From contig JAITNZ010000124.1 in assembly GCA_031290205.1 (NCBI GenBank), positions 1-7,153 of the forward strand: DNA of 7,153 bases. The letters run 5' to 3'. The stretch's first letter is position 1; each line of letters opens with the position of its first letter. Below are positions 1 to 4,845 of the stretch, piece by piece. Below the pieces are notes generated by a model. That model worked only from the letters and a program-made list of their open reading frames with translations, had not been told where the DNA came from and did not search any database. The DNA is from Spirochaetaceae bacterium. Its GTDB lineage: Bacteria > Spirochaetota > Spirochaetia > Treponematales > Breznakiellaceae. A program made the translations under genes and the position numbers.

Positions 1-1
1 A

Positions 2-403
2 GCACTCCAGAGCGAAATCGGGGGCTCCAAGTCCAGAATGATGAACAAATCCCCCGATTTTGTCCGGTATCTTTCACACTATCAGGATGTTTCCCAGATG
101 AAGAGCGACAGGCTGCTAGAGAGCTGTCTGAGGGAAGCGAATGAGAAAGCGAAGCAGGACAGGGAAGGAAAAGAGAACAAATATGAATACAAACTGAACT
201 TCAACCATGCGGTGGGAGCATTCAAGGATCAATTGATAAAAATAGTGATGGCGGAAGACCCGCTGGTAGGGAAGCATCTTATGGAAGAAATGATACTTGA
301 TATGAAACGCAAAGTAATCCCGATACGCCTGAATCGGGATGTGCCCCGGAAAATACATCTAAAAAAACCCCACTTCCACCACAAGCACAAGTCAAACTGT
401 TGA
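2..403 (+). CDS. Probable IS4-type transposase, C-terminal fragment (5' end outside window)
   Basis: The reading frame is open from base 2, upstream of the first ATG at 38, to a TGA at 401-403, so this is the 3' end of a longer gene. The tail has the look of IS4-type DDE transposases. There is a stretch FNHAVGAFKDQLIKI in the helical segment after the catalytic core. After it comes a basic tail with IPIRLNRDVPRK and KKPHFHHKHKSN, which resembles the PIRPxRxxPR...H/YxxK endings of that family. The catalytic DDE residues would lie upstream, so activity cannot be judged. The usual hydrophobic segment after the PDFV motif is hard to see here, and an internal defect is possible. I did not find a clear terminal inverted repeat downstream. 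The family call rests on recalled similarity, not on a search. Confidence 0.6.
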   Translation, partial: ALQSEIGGSKSRMMNKSPDFVRYLSHYQDVSQMKSDRLLESCLREANEKAKQDREGKENKYEYKLNFNHAVGAFKDQLIKIVMAEDPLVGKHLMEEMILDMKRKVIPIRLNRDVPRKIHLKKPHFHHKHKSNC

Positions 404-547
404 GATGATAGCCATACAAGAGGAAGCTCTCGCTTAAGTTGTTGACAGTGGGGGGCTCCCCCCTCCTACCCTACTCCGCTCCCTAATTTCCCTCTTCGTC
501 CGAAAAGCCCTCACGCACTTGGCTGTGGAGGATTATCCCAACGTAGC

Positions 548-769
548 GGGGCGGGCGGGGGAAGATTGCCGAAAAACATCACTGGTAGTCGGATTTAGTG
601 CCGGTAAGCGGGCACTGGCTTTATGTAAGGCAAAAAAAACCATCACTGTCAGCAAACGTATGGCACCAGTAAATGCATTTTCTAAGTGGTAGTAAATACG
701 TCCGACGAGGTGAAGTACTTGCTTAGAAAATGGGTGCCCGTTTTTCAGCAAGCCTTCCCCGCCCGCCCC
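548..769. repeat. MITE-like imperfect inverted-repeat element (222 bp)
   Basis: The left arm begins GGGGCGGGCGGGGGAAG at 548-564. The right arm, 754-769, reads on the other strand GGGGCGGGCGGGGAAG, differing by one G. The similarity continues inward for about 18 more bases on each arm (xTTGCyGAAAAAC...CAC), giving arms of roughly 35 nt. Nested inside are CGGGCAC (609-615) pairing with GTGCCCG (735-741 region) and a perfect 11-bp pair at 676-686 and 722-732. There is no transposase and no clear target-site duplication. It could be a non-autonomous mobile element or a strongly structured leader upstream of korD. Confidence 0.45.
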
Positions 770-940
770 ATCCCCGCGATTCGCTGTTTCACTGCACAAC
801 TTAGGCAACAACGCCCTTCTCATAGCGAAGGCAAGGCAGGAACCGCCTGTGTCGGCGCGGGGCAGCATAAGTGCGGGAGGTGCTGAAGGGGTGCAACCCT
901 TTTCCCCCTCGCTGTGTCAAAAGAGCATCATATAAGATAA

Positions 941-944
941 GGGG
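941..944 (+). promoter_or_regulatory. Ribosome binding site of korD
   Basis: GGGG lies exactly six bases before the ATG at 951. The same spacing recurs at four other genes in the window. Confidence 0.6.
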
Positions 945-950
945 TCTACT

Positions 951-1187
951 ATGGCAAAACAAGGAAAAATTGAAATTGATAGCGAGCGTTGTAAGGGCTG
1001 CCTGCTCTGCGTCAGGGCATGCCCTCGCTCAGTGTTGAAAATGGGCGCAACGCAGAATGCGAGCGGCTCCTACCCCGCAGAAGCTGCCCGCCAAGAAAAA
1101 TGCACCGCCTGCGGAAATTGTTACACCGTCTGCCCGGATATGTGCCTCAGCATCTACGAACAAATAGCAGTCGAACAAGCCGCCTAA
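951..1187 (+). CDS. korD: 2-oxoacid:ferredoxin oxidoreductase, delta subunit (2x[4Fe-4S] ferredoxin-like)
   Basis: This 78-residue protein is a bacterial-type dicluster ferredoxin module. The first cluster motif is at residues 14-25 (CKGCLLCVRACP) and the second at 51-62 (CTACGNCYTVCP), both CxxCxxCxxxCP. In multi-subunit 2-oxoacid oxidoreductases the delta subunit carries electrons from the TPP/FeS core to soluble ferredoxin in the cytoplasm. The length matches the family. The ATG is supported by GGGG six bases upstream. An extra cysteine (C65) follows the second motif. The gene precedes vorB but is separated from it by 324 bp of repeats, unusual for these compact operons, so it may be a separate transcription unit. 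The function is firm; substrate is set by the other subunits. The Kor and Vor naming schemes overlap for this family. Confidence 0.88.
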   Translation: MAKQGKIEIDSERCKGCLLCVRACPRSVLKMGATQNASGSYPAEAARQEKCTACGNCYTVCPDMCLSIYEQIAVEQAA

Positions 1188-1200
1188 GTGCCTGAGGCAC
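1188..1200. repeat. Palindromic repeat GTGCCTGAGGCAC directly after korD stop
   Basis: GTGCCT-G-AGGCAC is a perfect 13-nt palindrome that abuts the TAA of korD. Close relatives occur at 1451-1474, at 4830-4842 (minus) and at 4460-4475 (minus, diverged). A short T-run follows, but the stem is too weak to call a terminator. Confidence 0.55.
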
Positions 1201-1320
1201 TTTCAGCCTTGCCTTCACTTTGAGATGGGCGTTCAGAAAAGCCCTTACGGGGAGCGCGCGGCTAGGAGCATGGTAGCGAGCGCTGGCGCGTCCGCGCTTG
1301 TGCCGCTGACCGAGAAAGCC

Positions 1321-1355
1321 TTCCCCCCATGTTGACTGGTTGCCACAATGTCAAC
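1321..1355. repeat. 35-bp direct repeat, copy 1 (internally palindromic)
   Basis: This is identical over 35 bases to 1382-1416, with a 61-bp period. The repeat begins with TTCCCCCCAT. Its body is an inverted repeat, GTTGAC...GTCAAC, with TGG-TTG-CCA nested inside. The 26-bp spacer also has an inverted pair (TGTGG/CCACA). It could be a protein-binding site array or a small dispersed repeat. Confidence 0.85.
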
Positions 1356-1381
1356 TGTGGAGGCAGGGCGCCACAGGCGCT

Positions 1382-1416
1382 TTCCCCCCATGTTGACTGG
1401 TTGCCACAATGTCAAC
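1382..1416. repeat. 35-bp direct repeat, copy 2
   Basis: Exact second copy of 1321-1355. The two copies are the whole array; no third copy is found in the window. Confidence 0.85.
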
Positions 1417-1450
1417 GGCGGTGGCTGGTTTGGGGCTGGCTTTCAGCAGC

Positions 1451-1474
1451 GGTGCCTGAGGGTGCCTGAGGCGC
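1451..1474 (+). repeat. Tandem GGTGCCTGAG repeat leading into GTGCCTGAGGCGC
   Basis: GGTGCCTGAG occurs twice back to back (1451-1470). The second copy runs on as GTGCCTGAGGCGC, identical over 13 nt to the minus-strand copy at 4830-4842. Confidence 0.6.
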
Positions 1475-1501
1475 TTTCTGCCTTCCGTTCAGCAAGAAAA
1501 T

Positions 1502-1505
1502 GGGG
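1502..1505 (+). promoter_or_regulatory. Ribosome binding site that selects the TTG start of vorB
   Basis: GGGG followed by exactly six bases precedes TTG at 1512. The ATG at 1500 lies too close to this G-run to use it and has no G-rich tract of its own upstream. Confidence 0.6.
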
Positions 1506-1511
1506 ATTAAA

Positions 1512-2606
1512 TTGGGAGAAAAAATACTAATGATGGGCAATGAGGCTATTGCTGAGGCTGCTATCCGTGCAGGGTGCAGCGCTTATTTCGGCTATCCTAT
1601 CACGCCTCAGAATGAATTAATCGGCTATATGGCAAAACACATGCTCAAGCGGGGTAGAATCTTTATTCAGGCGGAGAGCGAAGTTGCCGCCGTGAACATG
1701 GTCTACGGCGCCAGCACCGCCGGCGCCCGCGCGATGACTTCAAGCTCGAGCCCGGGCATCAGCCTCAAGCAGGAGGGTATCAGCTATGCCGCCGGCGCCG
1801 ATGTCCCGATGGTCATCGTCAACGTGATGCGCGGCGGACCGGGGCTCGGCTCCATCTCGCCGAGTCAGAGCGATTATTTTCAGGCAACGCGGGGCGGCGG
1901 ACACGGCGATTACCGCTGCATAGTCCTCGCGCCCAAGAGCGTGCAGGAATGCGCCGACCTCACCTACCTCGCCTTCGACCTGTCCGACGAATACCGAATG
2001 CCCGCCCTCATTCTCGCCGACGGGCTTATCGGGCAGATGATGGAAGCCGTCGTCCTCCCGCCGGAACGCAATCTTGACGAGCTGCCCCCGCGAGACTGGA
2101 CGGTCGGCAATATGGGCAGCAGACGAGCGGCGCGGCACATCACCTCGCTGGAGCTCGATGTCGATACGATTGATGAGCGTAATGCCGCCCGTTTTAGGCG
2201 CTACGAAACGCTCGCGAAAAAAGAAACCCGCTTCGAGATACTCGGAGACGAGAATGAGTGTGAGCTCGTCCTCGTCGCGTTCGGCACGTCGGCGCGAGTC
2301 GCCCAGGGCGCGATGCACCTCGCCCGAAAAGACGGCGGGGAAAAAAAGCTTGCCGTCTTCCGCCCGATAACGCTCTTCCCGTTCCCGTCCGCGCAGTTAG
2401 CCTCTTTTGCAGCGGGAAAGCCCGTCCTCACCGTCGAAATGAGCTGCGGGCAGCTTGTCGAAGATGTCAAACTCGCCTTTTACGGCAGCAAAAATCTCGA
2501 GGGCAGGAAAAATGTGCATCTGTTATCCCATTCAGGCGGCGCCGTCCCCACCGAAGAAGAAGTTTACGAAAAGGTGAAAGCTATTTTGGGGGAGCGCCAT
2601 GGATAA
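1512..2606 (+). CDS. vorB: 2-oxoacid:ferredoxin oxidoreductase, alpha subunit (VorB/KorA family)
   Basis: From TTG at 1512 the product is 364 residues and begins MGEKILMMGNEAIAEAAIRA, the usual N-terminus of bacterial VorB (3-methyl-2-oxobutanoate:ferredoxin oxidoreductase alpha) proteins, which are about 350-360 residues. An ATG at 1500 would add four residues but lacks the G-rich ribosome site. Visible family motifs are YFGYPITPQNE near residue 25, QAESEVAAVNMVYGA near 53, TSSSSPGISLKQEG, and RGGPGLGSISPSQSDYFQ followed by GGGHGDYR. The alpha subunit forms domains I-II of the fold and helps build the 2-oxoacid/CoA site. The gene overlaps korB by 8 nt (stop TAA at 2604-2606), so translation is probably coupled. 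The precise substrate (branched-chain 2-oxoacid or 2-oxoglutarate) cannot be settled from motifs alone. korA is an equivalent name. Confidence 0.9.
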   Translation: MGEKILMMGNEAIAEAAIRAGCSAYFGYPITPQNELIGYMAKHMLKRGRIFIQAESEVAAVNMVYGASTAGARAMTSSSSPGISLKQEGISYAAGADVPMVIVNVMRGGPGLGSISPSQSDYFQATRGGGHGDYRCIVLAPKSVQECADLTYLAFDLSDEYRMPALILADGLIGQMMEAVVLPPERNLDELPPRDWTVGNMGSRRAARHITSLELDVDTIDERNAARFRRYETLAKKETRFEILGDENECELVLVAFGTSARVAQGAMHLARKDGGEKKLAVFRPITLFPFPSAQLASFAAGKPVLTVEMSCGQLVEDVKLAFYGSKNLEGRKNVHLLSHSGGAVPTEEEVYEKVKAILGERHG

Positions 2607-3357
2607 ACTGCGATACGCCCGCCCCTATAGCTTAAGCGACACGCCGACCAAATACTGCGCCGGCTGCGGACACGGCGTCGTCCATCGGCTTATCGGCGAA
2701 CTCGTCGACGAGCTGGATATGCGGGGGAAGACCATCGTCACGAACCCCGTCGGCTGCGCGATTTGGGCAGACCTCTACTTCGATTTCGACTCGGTGCAGC
2801 CCCCCCACGGGCGCACCCCCGCGGCGGCGACGGGCATCAAGAGGATACTTCCCGACCACCTCGTCATCTGCTATCAGGGTGATGGCGATATGGCGGCAAT
2901 CGGCACTGCCGAGATGATACACGCGGCAAACCGCGCCGAAAAGTTCACGACAATTTTCGTCAACAACGCAATCTACGGAATGACCGGCGGGCAGATGGCA
3001 CCGACCACGCTCGTCGGACAGAAAGCCGCCACCGCCCCCGACGGGCGCGACCCCGTGCATGCGGGAATGGGCTACCCCATCCGCGTCATCGAAATGCTCG
3101 CCACCCTCGAAGGCACCCGCTATCTTGCCCGCGGCGCGCTGAACAATGCGGCGAACGTCCGCAAGACCAAGCACTATATCCGCAAAGCATTTGAAGCGCA
3201 GCTCGCAGGCATCGGCGCCGCCGCCGTCGAAATCCTCTCGCCCTGTCCCACCAACTGGGGAATGGACAGCGTCGAAGCTATGGAATGGCTCGAACAGCAG
3301 ATGATACCCGTCTTCCCGCTCGGCGAAATAAAAAATGAGTTAGGGGGATTGAAATGA
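2599..3357 (+). CDS. korB: 2-oxoacid:ferredoxin oxidoreductase, beta subunit (TPP-binding)
   Basis: This 252-residue protein holds the thiamine diphosphate site. The motif GDGDMAAIGTAE starts at residue 94, and the pairing asparagines NN at 122-123 lead into IYGMTGGQMAPT. Cysteines C20 and C23 (CAGCGHG), C53 (NPVGCAIWA) and C216 (SPCPTNW) correspond in order and spacing to the four that hold the single [4Fe-4S] cluster in two-subunit-type beta chains. The subunit therefore looks catalytically complete. It would decarboxylate the 2-oxoacid on TPP and pass electrons to its cluster and then to the delta subunit. The start has GGGGG ending six bases upstream. It overlaps the end of vorB by 8 nt and is followed after 10 bp by korC. 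It could equally be named for a Vor system. Confidence 0.9.
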   Translation: MDKLRYARPYSLSDTPTKYCAGCGHGVVHRLIGELVDELDMRGKTIVTNPVGCAIWADLYFDFDSVQPPHGRTPAAATGIKRILPDHLVICYQGDGDMAAIGTAEMIHAANRAEKFTTIFVNNAIYGMTGGQMAPTTLVGQKAATAPDGRDPVHAGMGYPIRVIEMLATLEGTRYLARGALNNAANVRKTKHYIRKAFEAQLAGIGAAAVEILSPCPTNWGMDSVEAMEWLEQQMIPVFPLGEIKNELGGLK

Positions 3358-3367
3358 GGGGCTTAAT

Positions 3368-3913
3368 ATGACAGAAAAATCATTTTTCGCAGGATTTGGC
3401 GGGCAGGGCATCCTGTCGCTCGGTCAAATCTGGGTCTATTGCGCGATGAAAGAGGGCAAAAACGTCACGTTCTTCCCCTTTTACGGCGCGGAAAAACGCG
3501 GCGGCATCGCCCGTGCCGGCGTAATCGTCTCGGACGGCGAAATCGCAAGCCCGCTCGTGACCAGCGCCGACAGCGCCCTCGTGATGAACGCCGATTCGCT
3601 TTCCCTCTGCGAAGGCATCCTGAAGAAAGGCGGGCTCCTCCTCCTCAATTCAAGCCTCGTCCAGACTGAGCCGCAACGTGCCGACATCCGCGTGGCAAGC
3701 GTTCCCGCGCAGGAAATCGCCGAAAGCATAGGCGGCGCGCGTTTTGCCAACATGGTCGCCCTCGGCGCCCTGTCCCGCCTCACCGGCATCCTCTCCCTTA
3801 CCGAAATCGACGCAATCCTGAAAGATTTTTTCCCCCCCTCAAAACATCAGTTTATCCCGATGAACATTGAAGCCATCAACGCCGGCTGGGAAGCGGCGTC
3901 AGGCGGATACTGA
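3368..3913 (+). CDS. korC: 2-oxoacid:ferredoxin oxidoreductase, gamma subunit
   Basis: This 181-residue protein is the usual length for the gamma subunit of this oxidoreductase family. It opens with the glycine-rich GFGGQGI (residues 9-15), carries the family signature YGAEKRGG (about 39-46), and has NMVALGALSRLTG in the C-terminal third. In structures of the family this domain covers the CoA-binding side of the active site. It is the last gene of the operon. GGGG six bases before the ATG matches the other three genes. Its TGA lies 16 bp from the stop of the convergent antitoxin-like gene, and I see no clear intrinsic terminator in that gap. Confidence 0.88.
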   Translation: MTEKSFFAGFGGQGILSLGQIWVYCAMKEGKNVTFFPFYGAEKRGGIARAGVIVSDGEIASPLVTSADSALVMNADSLSLCEGILKKGGLLLLNSSLVQTEPQRADIRVASVPAQEIAESIGGARFANMVALGALSRLTGILSLTEIDAILKDFFPPSKHQFIPMNIEAINAGWEAASGGY

Positions 3914-3929
3914 ATCTTCTCCTACGCGT

Positions 3930-4166
3930 CTAAGGCATGACGGCGGCGATTTTTTCACGCACCAATTCGCCGATGATTTGGGAAGGGGTCTTTCGGGAAC
4001 TTTCTGAGCGGGCGTGAAGATATGTTGCACAAAGATCGTCCAAAACAACGATGTTCCCCTTGTGCTTCACAAAGAAGCCGCTCTTACCATCACCGGATAC
4101 CTTGGGCGGATTCTTGGTGTAGTATTCGTCCCAATAAGCGGCTTCTTCATCAGCCATTCTCGGCAT
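3930..4166 (-). CDS. Antitoxin-like protein with C-terminal ribbon-helix-helix
   Basis: This is a 78-residue, intact reading frame. A canonical AGGAGG sits five bases before the ATG at 4166, favouring it over the ATG nine bases further in (MADEE...). The N-terminal half (DEEAAYWDEYYTKNPPKVSG) is acidic and polar and probably flexible, as expected of a toxin-wrapping region. The C-terminal half reads as a ribbon-helix-helix: strand NIVVLDD, helix LCATYLHARSES, turn, helix TPSQIIGELVREKIAA. This suggests DNA-binding autoregulation of a type II toxin-antitoxin operon. The start overlaps the 3' end of the upstream toxin-like gene by 17 nt, the order toxin then antitoxin. The toxin is frameshifted, so the antitoxin may be an orphan. 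The family name is not certain; it resembles BrnA/CopG-type antitoxins in layout only. Confidence 0.65.
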   Translation of the reverse strand: MPRMADEEAAYWDEYYTKNPPKVSGDGKSGFFVKHKGNIVVLDDLCATYLHARSESSRKTPSQIIGELVREKIAAVMP

Positions 4167-4439
4167 ACGTTCCTCCTAAGTCAAGTAAGTGAAAAAAGAT
4201 ATTCCGACAACTCATTGCGTGGAATACATTCATGGCAATTTCATCGATGATGTTATACAGGATTTCAAGAAGATTCCCATTGCGGTCGAAGCCTAACACA
4301 AGATGTTTGTCGGTTGCGTCATCCAATACATCGTCGGGGCGTTCATGATGGCAAATCTGATGTCGTCCTCGCTCACGCCGTGTTTGAAAGCGGAGGGGTT
4401 AAACTCAAGGATGAGATCCATATACTCAGTATACAACAT
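4150..4439 (-). pseudogene. Frameshifted toxin gene (BrnT/RelE-like layout) paired with the antitoxin
   Basis: Two adjacent minus-strand frames join into one small toxin-like protein. The first (ATG at 4439, or the better ATG at 4421) reads MDLILEFNPSAFKHGVSEDD, then IRFAIMNA. The second continues DDVLDDATDKHLVLGFDRNG, NLLEILYNIIDE, VFHAMSCRN and ends at TGA 4150-4152. The switch is at a G4 run at 4336-4339 (CCCC on the coding strand), and one missing base restores a continuous frame. KHGVSxxDI near the N-terminus and GFDRNGNLLEI...VFHAM in the core recall a small toxin family with the BrnT-like KHG start. The gene overlaps the antitoxin start. The shift could be a real mutation, a slippage-prone tract or a sequencing error in the G run. 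Confidence 0.6.
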
Positions 4440-4475
4440 CACTCTCAAACGATAAAGAGGCACCTCAGACACTGC
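4428..4475 (-). promoter_or_regulatory. Promoter with upstream box before the frameshifted toxin
   Basis: On the minus strand a 19-nt box (GCAGTGTCTGAGGTGCCTC, 4457-4475) runs straight into TTTATC (4451-4456). After 17 bases comes TATACT (4428-4433), six bases later ATG at 4421. The -35 matches the consensus in only three positions, but the layout matches the hicA promoter almost base for base. Confidence 0.45.
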
Positions 4476-4570
4476 GAGATCAACTTTCTCAACAAATCCG
4501 CCACACTAAAAAGATAGCTGCTACCGCTTTCATAAAGAATCAGCGTGCTATGCGTATGTTAGTTTTTGGG
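4476..4570 (-). other. Degenerate stretch between hicB relic and next toxin
   Basis: One minus-strand frame here reads LILYESGSSYLFSVADLLRK, then LISQCLRC, before a stop, with no start or ribosome site. It may be scrambled remains of the hicB 3' part or of another small gene. I cannot assign it. Confidence 0.25.
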
Positions 4571-4684
4571 TTACTTTGTTGGCTTGAACAAGGTATAGCT
4601 TGTCGGCGGCGAGAGCGGCATAGGCGGGTAGACGCTAAAACTCCCATTGCCTTCCTTCCAAATATGCGCCGGATATGTTTTCAT
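4571..4684 (-). pseudogene. hicB: hicB relic (truncated antitoxin)
   Basis: The ATG at 4682-4684 shares its A with the TAA of the hicA relic, the usual hicA-hicB coupling. An AAGGAGG sits about ten bases upstream. The first 18 or so residues, MKTYPAHIWKEGNGSFSVY, fit the beginning of HicB antitoxins, where the next residues should be FPDLPGC. The frame instead turns into a proline-rich string and stops at 4571-4573, only 37 residues in. The partial RNase-H-like HicB fold and any DNA-binding C-terminus are therefore lost. The other frames downstream do not obviously restore the family. Confidence 0.55.
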
Positions 4685-4790
4685 TATCCTTTTGCCTCCT
4701 TCAGTATTTTCTTCTCCAGTCCTTTTCCAATATCTTTGGAATGCACCGGAACACTCAACGTATTCCCATCTCTTTCCCGGTAAGCGGCAT
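4684..4790 (-). pseudogene. hicA: hicA relic with internal deletion
   Basis: The N-terminus MPLTGKEM, starting at the ATG of 4788-4790, is typical of the HicA mRNA interferase. In another frame the sequence carries the family C-terminus, ERDGNTLSVPVHSKDIGKGL then EKKILKEAKG, ending at TAA 4684-4686. About 20-25 central residues of a normal 60-residue HicA, including the GSH motif with the catalytic histidine, are missing and the frame is broken. The junction GAAAGAGATG can be read as the end of GKEM in one frame and as ERDG in the other. This is what a deletion between two short direct repeats would leave. The toxin is certainly inactive as written. Confidence 0.7.
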
Positions 4791-4796
4791 TCAAAG

Positions 4797-4845
4797 ATTA
4801 TACTCCATAATAGGCGCTATTGTAAAGATGCGCCTCAGGCACTGC
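4797..4845 (-). promoter_or_regulatory. Promoter with upstream box before the hicA relic
   Basis: On the minus strand the box GCAGTGCCTGAGGCGCATC (4827-4845) abuts TTTACA (4821-4826, five of six consensus bases). An 18-bp spacer and a perfect TATAAT (4797-4802) follow. The ATG lies six bases beyond, so the transcript would be leaderless or nearly so. The first base of the box is the last base of the lipoprotein stop codon. Confidence 0.5.
4812..4835. repeat. Inverted repeat AGGCGC/GCGCCT overlapping the hicA promoter
   Basis: The six-base arms at 4812-4817 and 4830-4835 flank the -35 box. It could be an operator or a weak hairpin at the end of the lipoprotein transcript. No T-run follows, so a terminator is not supported. 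Confidence 0.35.

Larger units (their letters stand above)
404..950. other. 547-bp intergenic region without a convincing gene
   Basis: No frame here has a plausible product. The two small open frames (686-886 plus, 533-868 minus) have arbitrary compositions and cross the inverted-repeat element at 548-769. Visible structure: a G6-CT-C6 palindrome at 450-463; a hairpin with arms 597-602 and 611-616; the inverted-repeat element; a 6-bp inverted pair at 780-785/824-829; and a small hairpin AAGGG/CCCTT at 886-901. The last stretch (about 905-950) is the korD leader, with a TATAAG-like -10 near 931 but no good -35. Confidence 0.6.
1188..1511. other. 324-bp repeat-filled gap between korD and vorB
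   Basis: There is no gene here. Immediately after the korD stop is a 13-nt palindrome, GTGCCTGAGGCAC (1188-1200). A GAAAAGCCCTTACG motif (1236-1249) has a one-mismatch copy at 502-515. A GC-rich inverted pair GCGCGG/CCGCGC lies at 1256-1261/1292-1297. Two identical 35-bp repeats follow (1321-1355, 1382-1416), then a tandem GGTGCCTGAG (1451-1470) leading into GTGCCTGAGGCGC (1462-1474). I found no sigma-70 promoter with both boxes. Direct read-through from korD into vorB is therefore neither shown nor excluded. Confidence 0.65.

Noticed and set aside
442..447. Perfect TTGACA as a -35 box
   Set aside because: No -10-like hexamer at 16-19 bp; the spacer is a G6/C6 palindrome and no gene follows nearby.
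533..868. 111-residue minus-strand frame upstream of korD
   Set aside because: It crosses the inverted-repeat element, has no recognisable motif or ribosome site, and reads like random translation of GC-rich DNA.
1321..1416. CRISPR array (35-bp palindromic repeats with a 26-bp spacer)
   Set aside because: Only two copies, a short spacer that has its own inverted pair, and no cas gene.
1740..2318. Long minus-strand open frame inside vorB
   Set aside because: A shadow of a GC-rich coding region; composition is arginine/histidine-rich without motifs, and the plus strand encodes a clear family member. The same applies to 2632-3174 and 3481-3789.
3911..3935. Intrinsic terminator between korC and the convergent antitoxin gene
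   Set aside because: The 16-bp gap has no stable stem followed by a T-run; the nearby TTTTTT at 3951-3956 lies inside the antitoxin gene without a matching hairpin.
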